Source of the DNA: Kitasatospora phosalacinea
Lineage (GTDB): Bacteria; Actinomycetota; Actinomycetes; Streptomycetales; Streptomycetaceae
Reading direction: 5' to 3'
Assembly: GCF_000717185.1 (NCBI RefSeq)
Contig: NZ_JNYE01000023.1
Span: 6,985 to 70,984, forward strand
DNA length: 64,000 nucleotides
A program made the position numbers and the translations under genes. Shown here piece by piece: positions 51,713 to 60,391 of this stretch; positions within the stretch are counted from its first letter, which is position 1; each line of letters starts with the position of its first letter. The notes beneath the pieces are model-generated. The model was not told the DNA's origin and did no database searches. It saw only the letters and a program-made list of their open reading frames with translations.

Positions 51713-52899
51713 TGGGCACTCCGAAGGGGAACAGAGGAGGGGCGTCGGTGCGTCGCGGCACCGGTTCGGGCGGAGGGGGCGGCTGTTGGTGCTGTCGCGG
51801 AAGCGTGCTGCGGCGGGGTGCTGCGCGACAGCGCCGCGCTGACCCGGGCCGCCGGGACGCCCGCCGCTGAGGCAGTGGCGGCGACGGGGGAGGGGTGGCC
51901 GTTGGCGGTGCGCCAGCGGGCGCGGACCTCCTCCAGCGGACCGAGGGCGTGCAGGGCCTGGCCGACCAACTGCCCGGGGGCCAGGCGCTCGTCGGCGGCC
52001 AGCACGGTGATCTGCCGGGCGCTCTCGGCAGCGGTGCGGGTGAGCGAGGTGCGCAGCACCTGCTCGCCGAGCCACTCGGCCGACCCGGCGACCAGGTGCG
52101 CGTCCAGGATCGGGGTGAGCTGCTCCTCGGTGAGGGTGCCGTCGGTGAGCAGCCCGCGCCGTTGGACCTCCCACTGTGCGGTGACGGGGTCGATCGGCTC
52201 GCCGCGGTGGTGGAGAGCGCCGAGGCAGCGGTAGAGCCGGCCGTGGCCGGGGTCGGCGAAGTCGCCGGGCCGCAGCCAGTCGAAGACCTCCGCGACCGCC
52301 CCGTCCTGGTGCACCAGCAAGGCGAGCAGGAACTGCTCGTCCGCCTGCACGTCCTCGGACAGCTCGGCGGCGGGAGCGGTGGCCGGGACGGTGGCGGGCT
52401 TGTGGGCGCGGGGCGGGGTGCCCCAGCGCCCGGCGAGGTCGGCGAGGACCCCGGCCAGGGCGTCGGCCTGGTGGCCGGTGCCCTTCACCTCGCCCACGAC
52501 CAGGCCCTCCTCGGCGACGGCGAGCAGGCGTTCGGCGTGCTCGGCGACGGTGCGGCGGATCGATCCCTCCAGGACGATCCGCCCGTACAGCGGGGCGTGG
52601 CTGGGGCGCGGGCAGGCGGCGATGAGGGTGTGCAGGTAGGAGGGGTCGAGTCCGCGGGTGCGCTCACCGGCCAGGGCGAGGGTGTCGGTCAGCCACTCCA
52701 GCGGCACCTCGCCCTCGTCGCCCTCGGCGGCGAAACCGGGGTGGCCGGCATCGCGCAGCTCGCGCAGCGCGGAGAGCAGGACCCGGTGGGCGGGGCGGTG
52801 GAAGTCGCGCGGCTCCAGCCAGTCCAGGCGGCCCAGTTGGCGGGGGTCGAGCAGGACGGCGCCGAGCAGCGCCTGCTCGCCCGCGAGCAGCGGGTCCAT
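51709..52899 (-). CDS. Tandem DnaB-N-like protein without helicase domain, shared tail
   Basis: A 396-residue protein with two units resembling the N-terminal domain of DnaB helicase: GEQALLGAVLLDPRQLGRLD (residues about 7-100) and DEQFLLALLVHQDGAVAEVF (about 190-290). No Walker motifs follow, so it cannot unwind DNA; it might bind primase or a helicase as a decoy or adaptor. The tail begins VSAALSRSTPPQ and ends SVPLRSAQ. The ATG overlaps the previous stop (TGATG). Confidence 0.72.
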   Translation of the reverse strand: MDPLLAGEQALLGAVLLDPRQLGRLDWLEPRDFHRPAHRVLLSALRELRDAGHPGFAAEGDEGEVPLEWLTDTLALAGERTRGLDPSYLHTLIAACPRPSHAPLYGRIVLEGSIRRTVAEHAERLLAVAEEGLVVGEVKGTGHQADALAGVLADLAGRWGTPPRAHKPATVPATAPAAELSEDVQADEQFLLALLVHQDGAVAEVFDWLRPGDFADPGHGRLYRCLGALHHRGEPIDPVTAQWEVQRRGLLTDGTLTEEQLTPILDAHLVAGSAEWLGEQVLRTSLTRTAAESARQITVLAADERLAPGQLVGQALHALGPLEEVRARWRTANGHPSPVAATASAAGVPAARVSAALSRSTPPQHASATAPTAAPSARTGAATHRRPSSVPLRSAQ

Positions 52900-53111
52900 C
52901 ACGACCACCACCGGCGGCGCTCGGGGGCGAGTGCGGCGATCTCGCGTTCGGCGGCGGCCCGGGCGGCGGCGAAGCGGTCCAGCTCGCCCGTGAACGTCGG
53001 GTCGGTGGCCAGCAGCGACCCGCTGCCGCTGACCAGCCACCAGTGGCCGCCGCGCCGGACGACCGGGGCGCCGACCAGGGGTTCGTCCCGGGAGGAAGAA
53101 GAGGGGGTCAT
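52899..53111 (-). CDS. Small hypothetical protein
   Basis: A 70-residue protein with VRRGGHWWLVSGSGSLLATD and a C-terminal helix ending APERRRWWS. It is coupled to the DnaB-N-like gene through a TGATG overlap. No family is recognised. Confidence 0.58.
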   Translation of the reverse strand: MTPSSSSRDEPLVGAPVVRRGGHWWLVSGSGSLLATDPTFTGELDRFAAARAAAEREIAALAPERRRWWS

Positions 53112-53140
53112 CGGGTAACTCCGTTGTGTAGGAAGGCTGA

Positions 53141-54076
53141 TCAGGCGGTGAGGGCGAAGCGGTCGGCGGCGACCGGGGTGCCCGAGCGGCAGGCCCAGGG
53201 CGAGCAGCCGTCCGCGTCACCGGCCTCCAACTCGGCATCGGCGATGGCGTCGAAGACGTCCGTCTGGCGCCCGGCCCACTCGTGCGCGGTGACCCGGTCG
53301 ATCGGCGCCTGGTCCAGCGGGCGGCGGCTGCGGTGCAGGTACGCCTGGCCGAGCAGCGGGGTGCCCCCCGCGGTCGCCCGGGCGTTGCCGCCGCGGATCG
53401 CACGGTCGAAGGCGACGACGTCCTCCCACTCCGCCGGTGAGGTGTCGCGCAGTGCCCGCCACTGGGCGTTGCCGTGGTACGGACACCCCAGGCAGCTCGA
53501 CTTCGGGGTCGACTCGAAGCCGCGCGAGCGCAGCAGCCGCAGGCAGTCCGCCCTGGTGAGGCCCTGCTCCAGCAGCGGGAAGCGGTTCTTCATGTAGGCG
53601 ACGTCGGCGTCCTTGGCGCGGTGCACCTCGTCCACCGAGATGCCGATCCACTGCTCGACGAACACCCCGCGCGGCACCCGCTGCGGGTAGGGGAAACCGA
53701 GGAGTTCGCGGACCTTCTCCTTGATCGGCCGGATTTTATACTGACCAGTACATTGCCTGCGTGACATGCCGTCGCCGCCGTCGGCGTTGAGGATGTGCAG
53801 CGGCATCGACGCGAAGCGCTTGCCGGGATCGAGCGCGTCGGCGCGGATGTTGCCCGAGGACACCCGCAGGATCGGGATTCCGGCCGGGGCAGCGACCTCA
53901 CGCTCGATGCGGTCCAGGTGGGCGTAGACTGAGCGGGGCTCCCAGCCGGTGTCCGCGAAGATCGCGTAATCCAGGCCGGGCAGGTGGCCCTCGGCGGCTA
54001 GGAGCAGCAGCACACTGCTCTGGGCCCCGGCGCCGAGCGAAAGAACCCGCAGCGTGGGGAGGGTAGTTGTGGTCAT
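53141..54076 (-). CDS. PAPS-reductase-like (adenine nucleotide alpha hydrolase) protein
   Basis: A 311-residue protein. The N-terminus LSLGAGAQSSVLLLLAAEG is the PP-loop of PAPS reductases, followed by YAIFADTGWEPRSVYAHLD; later SRRQCTGQYKIRPIKEK and SSCLGCPYHGNAQWRALRD give a Cys set that may hold an iron-sulfur cluster. Phage and plasmid versions are common; roles in nucleic-acid modification are suspected, not shown here. The codons around 53730-53765 are unusually AT-rich for this DNA. ATG has AAGGA eight bases upstream. Confidence 0.82.
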   Translation of the reverse strand: MTTTTLPTLRVLSLGAGAQSSVLLLLAAEGHLPGLDYAIFADTGWEPRSVYAHLDRIEREVAAPAGIPILRVSSGNIRADALDPGKRFASMPLHILNADGGDGMSRRQCTGQYKIRPIKEKVRELLGFPYPQRVPRGVFVEQWIGISVDEVHRAKDADVAYMKNRFPLLEQGLTRADCLRLLRSRGFESTPKSSCLGCPYHGNAQWRALRDTSPAEWEDVVAFDRAIRGGNARATAGGTPLLGQAYLHRSRRPLDQAPIDRVTAHEWAGRQTDVFDAIADAELEAGDADGCSPWACRSGTPVAADRFALTA

Positions 54077-54186
54077 GGGGCAGGTCCTTGGAGGGGCGGG
54101 TGCCTGTGGCGGGGCACCCGGGGAAGAAGAGGAGAGGGGGCGGCGCCGGTCGGGAGGTCTCGATCGGCGCCGCCGGGCAGGGGCGG

Positions 54187-55449
54187 TCAGGCCGAGAGGG
54201 TGAAGCCGTCGTGGCTCTTGGCGAGGGCGCGCGCGGTGATGGCCTTGGTGGCGCGGGCGGAGGCCGGGCCGATCTCCTTGGCGGAGTGCTCCTTGTACCA
54301 GGGCTTGAGGTTCAGCATCGCCACCCGCATCCCGGTGGCGAACAGCAGCACCTTGCCTTTGGGCAGCGCCCGGATCTGGTCCGGCGGCAGGATCCGCTCG
54401 GTGCGCATCGATACCGAAGTCGACTTCCCGCCGTCGGAGTTGGAGACGGAGACGGTCTGCACGTCGTGCTCGCCGATCTGCCGCGACAGCTTGTCCGCGA
54501 AGTCCGCGTCGTCGATCCCGCTTCCGACGATCTTCACGGTCGCGGCGGACCACAGGGCGTCCATCCCGGCCTCGCCCCAGCAGCGCTGGCCCTGCCGGTA
54601 GGACTGCAGGATCGTGATCGGGATGACCCCGCGCGAGCCCAGATGCGAGTACAGGTCGGGGAGATCGGAGATCCGGCACACGTTCGCGGCCTCGTCCAGG
54701 ACGCACAGCGCGGGCGGGTCGAGCCGTCCGCCGCTGCGCTCGGCGACGATGACGGCGGAGCGCATGACCGCGTCGGCCGCCGCCGCGATGATCGCCGAGG
54801 CGGAGCCGCCGCCGTCCTTGCTGAGCAGGAACAGCGTGTCGCGGGAGGACGCGAAGGCGAACGGCTTGAACTCCGGCAGGCCCTCGGTGGGGGTGACCCA
54901 CGCGGCGATCTCCGGGTCCAGCAGGCAGCTCGCGTACTGGCGCGCGGTCTCGTAGATGCCGTCGCGGGTCTCGGTGGCGCCGGTGACCGTGCCCTGAAGC
55001 TGGGCGGCCACCGCATGGTGGCCGGCGTCGGCGAGCAGGTCGACGGGGGTGCGGTCGGCCGGGGAGGCGAGCCAGGCCAGCACGTCGGTGATCGGGCGCC
55101 GGTGGCTCGCGGCAGCCAGGAACAGCGCGCCGAGGGTGTTGGCGGCGGCGGTGCTCCAGAAGTCGGAGCCGCTGGACTCGTCCACGGACGCGGTGACGAA
55201 GTGCCCGGCGAGCCGCTTCGCCCCGGCGAGGTCGCGGGCATCGGCCAGGATGTCCCACCACATCTCGCGTGGGTGGTGGGCGATCTGCTGCGGGTCGAGC
55301 GTCCAGACGGTGCCGACCTTCGCCCGCGCGTCGAAGCACGCGGTGAACGCGTCGTTGGCCGCCTTGTTCGACGTGAGCAGGACGGGGCCGGGGGCGGCGA
55401 GGATCGCGGGGATCGCGATGCCGGACGTCTTCCCGGAACGGGGCGCCAT
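54187..55449 (-). CDS. VirD4/TraG-type coupling protein, ATPase part (frameshifted from its N-terminus)
   Basis: A 420-residue segment with Walker A at its very start (MAPRSGKTSG), Walker B LCVLDEAANV and SNKAANDAFTACFDARA, as in conjugative coupling proteins that feed substrates to a type IV secretion channel. The reading frame stays open upstream to about 55560 with matching residues (DRGILVGTLTPGK), and the membrane part follows in another frame (55538-55969). Removing one A from the AAAA run near 55550 would join both. The intact protein would have about 590 residues. Confidence 0.85.
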   Translation of the reverse strand: MAPRSGKTSGIAIPAILAAPGPVLLTSNKAANDAFTACFDARAKVGTVWTLDPQQIAHHPREMWWDILADARDLAGAKRLAGHFVTASVDESSGSDFWSTAAANTLGALFLAAASHRRPITDVLAWLASPADRTPVDLLADAGHHAVAAQLQGTVTGATETRDGIYETARQYASCLLDPEIAAWVTPTEGLPEFKPFAFASSRDTLFLLSKDGGGSASAIIAAAADAVMRSAVIVAERSGGRLDPPALCVLDEAANVCRISDLPDLYSHLGSRGVIPITILQSYRQGQRCWGEAGMDALWSAATVKIVGSGIDDADFADKLSRQIGEHDVQTVSVSNSDGGKSTSVSMRTERILPPDQIRALPKGKVLLFATGMRVAMLNLKPWYKEHSAKEIGPASARATKAITARALAKSHDGFTLSA

Positions 55450-55537
55450 GATGGCGACGAGGACGTCCTCCCAGGAGGCGCGGACCTCGGCCTTGCCGGG
55501 GGTCAGGGTGCCGACCAGGATACCCCGGTCGTTGGGC

Positions 55538-55969
55538 TCAACCTCTTTTGCACTCCCGGTCGTTCAGGCTCGGGCGCAGGTCGCGTGCCTTGGCGGTCAC
55601 TTCCTTGTCCAGCAGCGGCGCCAGGTCGGCCTTGCGGGCGAGGCCGGTCTTCGAGTCGCCGCGGTGGCGCGTCCACAGCACCAGGGCGGTGGTGGCGAGG
55701 GTAGCGGTGAGCAGGCCGGGCACGATGCGGGCGCCGACCAGCAGCGCGGTGGAGCCGAGGTGCGGCCACAGGGCGTCTGGGTGCAGCAGGGCGTCGGTGG
55801 CGCTGAAGCGGGCCCACGGGCCGCTGTCGGCAAGGGCGTTGGCGGCGTTGCCGGTCAGCCAGGCCAGGGAGCCGAAGGCGAGGGCGGCGCCGAGGACGCC
55901 GAAGAGGAGGTAGAGGAGCGCGTCGGTGCCGGTGGTGGTCGACGGCGCGCTGGTGCGGGGGGAGGGCAA
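55538..55969 (-). CDS. N-terminal membrane part of the coupling protein (truncated by frameshift)
   Basis: A 143-residue segment with two membrane helices (LLYLLFGVLGAALAFGSLAW; ARIVPGLLTATLATTALVLW) and a basic stretch KTGLARKADLAPLLDKEVTA, the typical N-terminus of VirD4/TraG proteins. It ends in ECKRG and a TGA, where homology continues one frame over. The TTG start has GGAA six bases upstream. Possible explanations are mutation, a sequencing indel or programmed frameshifting at TGC-AAA-AGA. Confidence 0.75.
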   Translation of the reverse strand: MPSPRTSAPSTTTGTDALLYLLFGVLGAALAFGSLAWLTGNAANALADSGPWARFSATDALLHPDALWPHLGSTALLVGARIVPGLLTATLATTALVLWTRHRGDSKTGLARKADLAPLLDKEVTAKARDLRPSLNDRECKRG

Positions 55970-56060
55970 GGCGGTTCCAGGTGGGTGCGAGCGGGCGGGG
56001 GCGGGGCGCGCTCGGCTCTCGAACGGATCATGGCGTTGCTCTCTTGCAGAGGAGGGGAGT

Positions 56061-56465
56061 TCAGCGGGTTCGGCCGTTGGGGCGGGGTGCGGTCGGCGGG
56101 ATGGGGGCGGGTGCCGGACTGGGAGCGGTCCTGGCAGAGGGGGAGGTGAGGCGGGCTGCGGTGGTGCGCTGCCGGTCGGCTACGTCGGTGTTGTTGCCGA
56201 CGTAGCCGACAACCAGGTCGGGCTCGATGGCGACCCGGTATCCGGCGGCGTCGAGCAGACCGGCCGCGCCGGACGCGGCGAGCCGCTGGTCAGGGTCGGA
56301 CTGTTCCGGCGGGAGGTGGTAGGAGGCAGGGTCGGTCGGGGCGGTGAAGCCGAACCGGCGCAGGATCCGGTCGATGAGCCCAGGGGTGGGGGTGCGGCAG
56401 TCGGCCCGGACGAGCCCGTTGCTGCTGCGGTAGATCTCGACGTCAGTGCCGTAGGTATCGGCCAA
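56061..56465 (-). CDS. Small protein with the 55-residue repeat domain and shared tail
   Basis: A 134-residue protein with TTG start. ILRRFGFTAPTDPASYHLPP and LLDAAGYRVAIEPDLV match the unrecognised domain found in four more genes (57185, 59658, 60392, 60878). The tail (AARLTSPSARTAP) ends PNGRTR. It precedes the coupling protein in transcription order. Confidence 0.6.
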   Translation of the reverse strand: MADTYGTDVEIYRSSNGLVRADCRTPTPGLIDRILRRFGFTAPTDPASYHLPPEQSDPDQRLAASGAAGLLDAAGYRVAIEPDLVVGYVGNNTDVADRQRTTAARLTSPSARTAPSPAPAPIPPTAPRPNGRTR

Positions 56466-56500
56466 GTTGCTTTGAGGATCGCGAGCTGGTGATGGGTGGG

Positions 56501-57160
56501 TCAGCGGCGGTGGCTGGCGGCCGGGGTTGCGCCAGGCGGTCCGGCCGGGGGCGCTCCGGGGTCGGCTCCGGGGCTCGCGGTACGGCGGGCGGCGGCGCGG
56601 GGCGAGGGGGAGACGGCGGCCTGCTGCCGCATTGTCTCGGCGTCACAGGGGCCGTGGCCCATGACGTCGTGCAGCAGTTCCCGGGTCCGCTTGACCTGGA
56701 CCATGTCGTGGTGGCGGGGGTCGCTGGTTTCGGCCGGCATCTCGGCGATGTCGCCGACGACGGCCTCCAGCTCCTCTTGGGCGTAGACCAGCATCGAGTG
56801 CACGGAGGCTAGGCGCGTCCACAGGTCGAAGGCCGCCACGTAGGGGTCCGGATAGTCGAAGTCGAGCCGGGCTCGGGCCCAGTCGGCGCTGGCGGCTACC
56901 AGCTCGGTCAGCTGCGGCAGCGGGCCGACCAGGGCACCGGTCGTCTCCTCGACGATCGCGGCGACCTCGCCCGGGTCCGCTGTCACCTCCAGTCGTGCGA
57001 TCATGCCGGGCAGCGAGTACGGGTCGGCCGCGGGGGGTGGGAAGTATCGGACCTGCAGGGGCGGTTCGGCCTGCGGGCCGTGGGCGAGGGCGATGTTGTG
57101 GCGCATCGCGGCACCGACCGCCTCGCCGATCGACGAGTAGTGCTCAGGCACCGCACCCAC
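56501..57160 (-). CDS. Helical protein with shared C-terminal tail
   Basis: A 219-residue protein, mostly helical (FDLWTRLASVHSMLVYAQEE; VVGDIAEMPAETSDPRHHDM). The tail begins QQAAVSPSPRAA and ends PAASHRR. It resembles the helical proteins at 49739-51712 in layout. No family is recognised. Confidence 0.6.
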   Translation of the reverse strand: MGAVPEHYSSIGEAVGAAMRHNIALAHGPQAEPPLQVRYFPPPAADPYSLPGMIARLEVTADPGEVAAIVEETTGALVGPLPQLTELVAASADWARARLDFDYPDPYVAAFDLWTRLASVHSMLVYAQEELEAVVGDIAEMPAETSDPRHHDMVQVKRTRELLHDVMGHGPCDAETMRQQAAVSPSPRAAARRTASPGADPGAPPAGPPGATPAASHRR

Positions 57161-57184
57161 CCCCGGCCACGGTGAAAGCGCCGG

Positions 57185-58429
57185 TCACCGGGTGCGTCCC
57201 GTCTGCCGGGGCACGACCGCCTGCGGGGGTACGGCAGAAAGCGGCGCGGAGGCGGCCGTCCCTCGGGCGGTGACGGCGGGGGAGGCGGCGCGGGCGGCGT
57301 CGGCGGTGGCAGAACGGGTATCGAAAGCTTCGCGGGACTGGGCGTACTGGATTTCGTCGACCAGCCCGGCCAGCTCGCTCTGGGCGGTGGAGACGAAGTC
57401 GGCTGCGACCCCGAGACGGTCGGAGAGGGCGTACTGCTCGGGGTCGAGGTCGGTGGCCTGCTCGGAGGCGGCCTCCAACATGTCGTGGACGCGGTCCAGG
57501 ATCCCGCTGTCGGGGTCGAGGACCTGGTCGAGCGCCTCGGCGAGTTCGCCGAAGCTGGCGGCGCCGCGGATCTGGTCGGTGACCTGGAGGAGCTGCTCGT
57601 CGGCGGAGAGCTGGTGCCGGTCGGCGGGCCTGCCGGGAAGCGCGGTGTCGAGCCGGGGGTCGAGGTCGACGTCGTAGCGGGCGGCGCGCAGCATCTCGGC
57701 GGCGTGGGTGGCGACGGCGGCGCGGTCGGCCGGGGCGGTGGTGGTGGGCAGCCGGTAGCGGCGGCCGTACCAGTCGCCCTTCTCGGCGAAGCCGGCGTGC
57801 TTGAGCAGGGCGGCTGCGAGGTCGTCGCTGGCGCCCTTGGCGACGACGGCGCCGCTGGGTTCGAGGCCGATGGCGATCGGTGGGGTAGGCATGCGGTAGT
57901 CCTTGGCGGTGGTGACGGAGGGGGCGGTGCGCGCCAGGTGGCCGAGGTCGGCGGCGATGCGGTGGCACTCGGCCTGGGCGTGGAAGGCGTCCCGGTAGGT
58001 GCTGTGGGTGGAGCCGTCCTCGCGGACGACGGTGGCGACGATGTGCACCGAGCGGTCGAGGTTGCGGATCGCCGCCCACCGGCAGCCGTCCGGGTCGCCC
58101 GCGGGGGCGATCCCGGTGACGGCGACCAGGCGCCGGGCGACGTCCGCCCACTGGGTGTCGGTCAGATCGGGGTGGCGTGGGTCGGACCTGACCGAGCACA
58201 GCCACACCGGCCGCGCGGGGGCCCGGGCGCCGATCCTGGCGGCCGGGGCGTCCAGCACGCCGCTGCCCAGGACCTCCCGCGGGTCGCCGAACAGCGGTAG
58301 CTGCTGGTGGGAGTTGCGGTAGTCTGCCCCGATCAGCCGGGGCCGCAGCCGAAACCGCGGAGCGTCGTGCCCGTACAGGACGGGGATCAGTGCGGCCGTG
58401 TTGGTGGCGCGCTGCAGGTGGGCGATCAC
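57185..58429 (-). CDS. Relaxase-like protein without catalytic histidines, with repeat domain and shared tail
   Basis: A 414-residue protein. Residues about 60-170 match the relaxase at 25285 (VWLCSVRSDPRHPDLTDTQW; PDGCRWAAIRNLDRSVHIVA), but the H-x3-H-x-H site is N-x3-S-x-H, so nicking is unlikely. Next comes the 55-residue repeat domain (LLKHAGFAEKGDWYGRRYRL ... YDVDLDPRLD), a helical region and the tail (ARAASPAVTARG to RQTGRTR). GTG 58429 follows AGAGGGG. Confidence 0.72.
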   Translation of the reverse strand: MIAHLQRATNTAALIPVLYGHDAPRFRLRPRLIGADYRNSHQQLPLFGDPREVLGSGVLDAPAARIGARAPARPVWLCSVRSDPRHPDLTDTQWADVARRLVAVTGIAPAGDPDGCRWAAIRNLDRSVHIVATVVREDGSTHSTYRDAFHAQAECHRIAADLGHLARTAPSVTTAKDYRMPTPPIAIGLEPSGAVVAKGASDDLAAALLKHAGFAEKGDWYGRRYRLPTTTAPADRAAVATHAAEMLRAARYDVDLDPRLDTALPGRPADRHQLSADEQLLQVTDQIRGAASFGELAEALDQVLDPDSGILDRVHDMLEAASEQATDLDPEQYALSDRLGVAADFVSTAQSELAGLVDEIQYAQSREAFDTRSATADAARAASPAVTARGTAASAPLSAVPPQAVVPRQTGRTR

Positions 58430-58478
58430 GACGGTCCCCTCTCGGGCGGCGTGCCCGGCGATCGGGCTGAGGAGGGAA

Positions 58479-58530
58479 GGATCCGCGGATCCGGCGGTTT
58501 GGCCGGGCCGCCGGACGGTGGTAGTGGCCG
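58479..58530 (-). repeat. Intergenic repeat, copy 3
   Basis: Contains GGATCCGCGGATCC, then GGCGGTTTGGCCGGGCCG and GGTGGTAG; closest to copy 1. It lies 50 bases upstream of the 57185-58429 gene start. Confidence 0.55.
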
Positions 58531-58550
58531 GTGGCGGCGGACCGGGTGCC

Positions 58551-59063
58551 TCAGCGGACCGAGGCGGCGCGGGCCCGGCTGAACTTCTCGCAGGCGAAGC
58601 GGGCGAAGACCTCGTCGTTGTGCAGCCGGGCCCAGCGTCCGTCCTGGCGGACGACGGTGGCGACGATGTCGATACGGTCCTCCGCGGTCTGCAGGGCCGC
58701 CCACCGGCACGCGGTGCTGTCGCCGGCCGGATCGATGCCGGTGGCGTCCAGGACATCCAGGGCCAGGTCGTACCAGTCGTCCTCGGTGAGCGCGGTCGAC
58801 GGGGAGCTGCGGATCGAGCAGTGCCAGGTCAGCCGCTTGGAGGGGGTGTGGCCGGTTCGGGGCCGGCGCAGCGCCAGCGGCTCGTCCAGCAGCGCCGCCA
58901 GGCACGCCATGTCGTGCTCCTCCTCAGCGGGCGCACCAGGCGACCACGTGTCGAGCAGGAGCGGCTCGAAGCCCGGGTCGTCGCTGAGTGTGAACAGCGC
59001 GTTCAACAGCTCCAGGGTGCTCTCGGTACGCCGGACGGTGCAGTGCAGAACGGGAGCGGGCAT
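58551..59063 (-). CDS. Short relaxase-like protein lacking the metal site
   Basis: A 170-residue protein. LTWHCSIRSSPSTALTEDDW and CRWAALQTAEDRIDIVATVV align with VWHCSVRTDP and CRWVAVRHAEDHIHILATMV of the relaxase at 25285; all three metal histidines are replaced (Q, R, D). It lacks the shared tail. It may be a non-catalytic DNA-binding relaxosome subunit. Confidence 0.7.
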   Translation of the reverse strand: MPAPVLHCTVRRTESTLELLNALFTLSDDPGFEPLLLDTWSPGAPAEEEHDMACLAALLDEPLALRRPRTGHTPSKRLTWHCSIRSSPSTALTEDDWYDLALDVLDATGIDPAGDSTACRWAALQTAEDRIDIVATVVRQDGRWARLHNDEVFARFACEKFSRARAASVR

Positions 59064-59128
59064 GGTGGTGTTCTCCGAATCGCTTGCAGGGAAAGGACAG
59101 TTGGGCTGTGGGGCCCGTGTCGGCCGGG

Positions 59129-59626
59129 TCAGACGAAGGGGTTCTCGGTGGGGCGGTCGGCGACGGTGGCGGCCTCCAGCAGCTCTTGGAGGTCGCCGGG
59201 CTCGGAGGAGCGCTGGTCGATCCACCAGCCGGCGCGGGTCACGGTGCGGGCCTGCTCCTCGACCCGCTCCCAGTCGGCCTCGGCCATATCGCCCTCCAGG
59301 ACGAGGGCGGTGTAGGCGGCGGCGAGCAGCTGGTGGCGACAGCGCACGCCCCAGGCGGTGCCCCGCTCGGTGCCCTCCAGCGGCGGCATCCGGTACCGCT
59401 CGGACCAGGCGTCGGACTCCGCCTGCTCCTCGGCGCGCTTGGCCGCCAGCCACGCGGCCTTGTCGGCCTCGTCGCCCTCCTTCGCCGCGCGCCAGCACTC
59501 GGTGCACTCCTGCCGGGCCAGCCAGTCGGCGTACCCGGCGCGCCGGTCGGCCGGGCGGTCGCCGAGGTTGCGCTCGCTCTCGTGCCCGCACGAGTGGGTG
59601 ATCGTCCAGACCTTCTTCACGGCCAT
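59129..59626 (-). CDS. Hypothetical protein with N-terminal zinc-like motif
   Basis: A 165-residue protein. The N-terminus TITHSCGHESE and RQECTECWRAA supply C-x-H and C-x2-C, which may bind zinc, followed by a highly charged helix (DKAAWLAAKRAEEQAESDAW). AAGGAG is well placed before ATG. No shared tail; function unknown. Confidence 0.62.
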   Translation of the reverse strand: MAVKKVWTITHSCGHESERNLGDRPADRRAGYADWLARQECTECWRAAKEGDEADKAAWLAAKRAEEQAESDAWSERYRMPPLEGTERGTAWGVRCRHQLLAAAYTALVLEGDMAEADWERVEEQARTVTRAGWWIDQRSSEPGDLQELLEAATVADRPTENPFV

Positions 59627-59657
59627 GACGGTTGCTCCTTGCTTCAGGGGATGGGGT

Positions 59658-60359
59658 TCAGCGGCTGCGGACGCCGGAGGGCACCGCGGGCGGCAGCGGG
59701 GCGGACACACCGGTCTTCGCCTCGGCGGCCGACGGGGCGGTCGTTGCCGGGGCACCAGGGGACACCTCAACCCGCTTGCGGGTGCCGGTGCCGGTGCCGG
59801 GCGGGCGGATGGCCGCGGCGAGGGCGTAGTCGACGGCGACGGTGTACCGGCCTTGTCGCAGCGGCTCGGTGAGCGCGGCGATGGCGTCGATGCCGGCCTC
59901 GTGCTGGCGGGTGGGGGCGAGGTAGATGTCGAGGGCTGGCACGTGGTGCCAGCCGGCCCGGGTGAGGAACGGCGCGGGGGTGATCGGCAGGCCGTCGCTG
60001 ACGGCGGCGACGATTCCCAGGTCGGGGTGCTTGCCGAACGCGACGTCCGGCTCGTCGGGGCTGGGCCGCCAGGTGGTGCCGGGCACGTCGAACGCGGGCT
60101 CGGTGCCGACGCGGTGGCCCATCGTGCGCAGCGCCCGCACCGCCGCACGGGCGCGCTCTTGGCCGTTGTGCTCGGGGTCGGTGAGGGTGAAGAAGCCGGA
60201 GCGGGCCGGGTCGGGCTCGAAGCCGAGCGCGGGCAGGATCGCGTCGGCGACCGGCTGCGGAAGCAGGCCGGAGGCGGCATAGACGTCGGGGCGCTGGTGG
60301 TTGCGCCAGATCAGGAGGGCGGGGGCTTGCTCGTCGGTGGTGGTGGCCGGTGTGGACAC
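59658..60359 (-). CDS. Hypothetical protein with repeat domain and Arg-ending tail
   Basis: A 233-residue protein. ILPALGFEPDPARSGFFTLT and AVRALRTMGHRVGTEPAFD represent the 55-residue domain; a related half occurs again near FLTRAGWHHVPALDIYLAPT. The Pro/Ala tail ends AVPSGVRSR. GTG 60359 has GGAG eight bases upstream. Confidence 0.62.
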   Translation of the reverse strand: MSTPATTTDEQAPALLIWRNHQRPDVYAASGLLPQPVADAILPALGFEPDPARSGFFTLTDPEHNGQERARAAVRALRTMGHRVGTEPAFDVPGTTWRPSPDEPDVAFGKHPDLGIVAAVSDGLPITPAPFLTRAGWHHVPALDIYLAPTRQHEAGIDAIAALTEPLRQGRYTVAVDYALAAAIRPPGTGTGTRKRVEVSPGAPATTAPSAAEAKTGVSAPLPPAVPSGVRSR

Positions 60360-60391
60360 AGCGGATCTCCTCGAAACCGGGTGGTGGGTGG

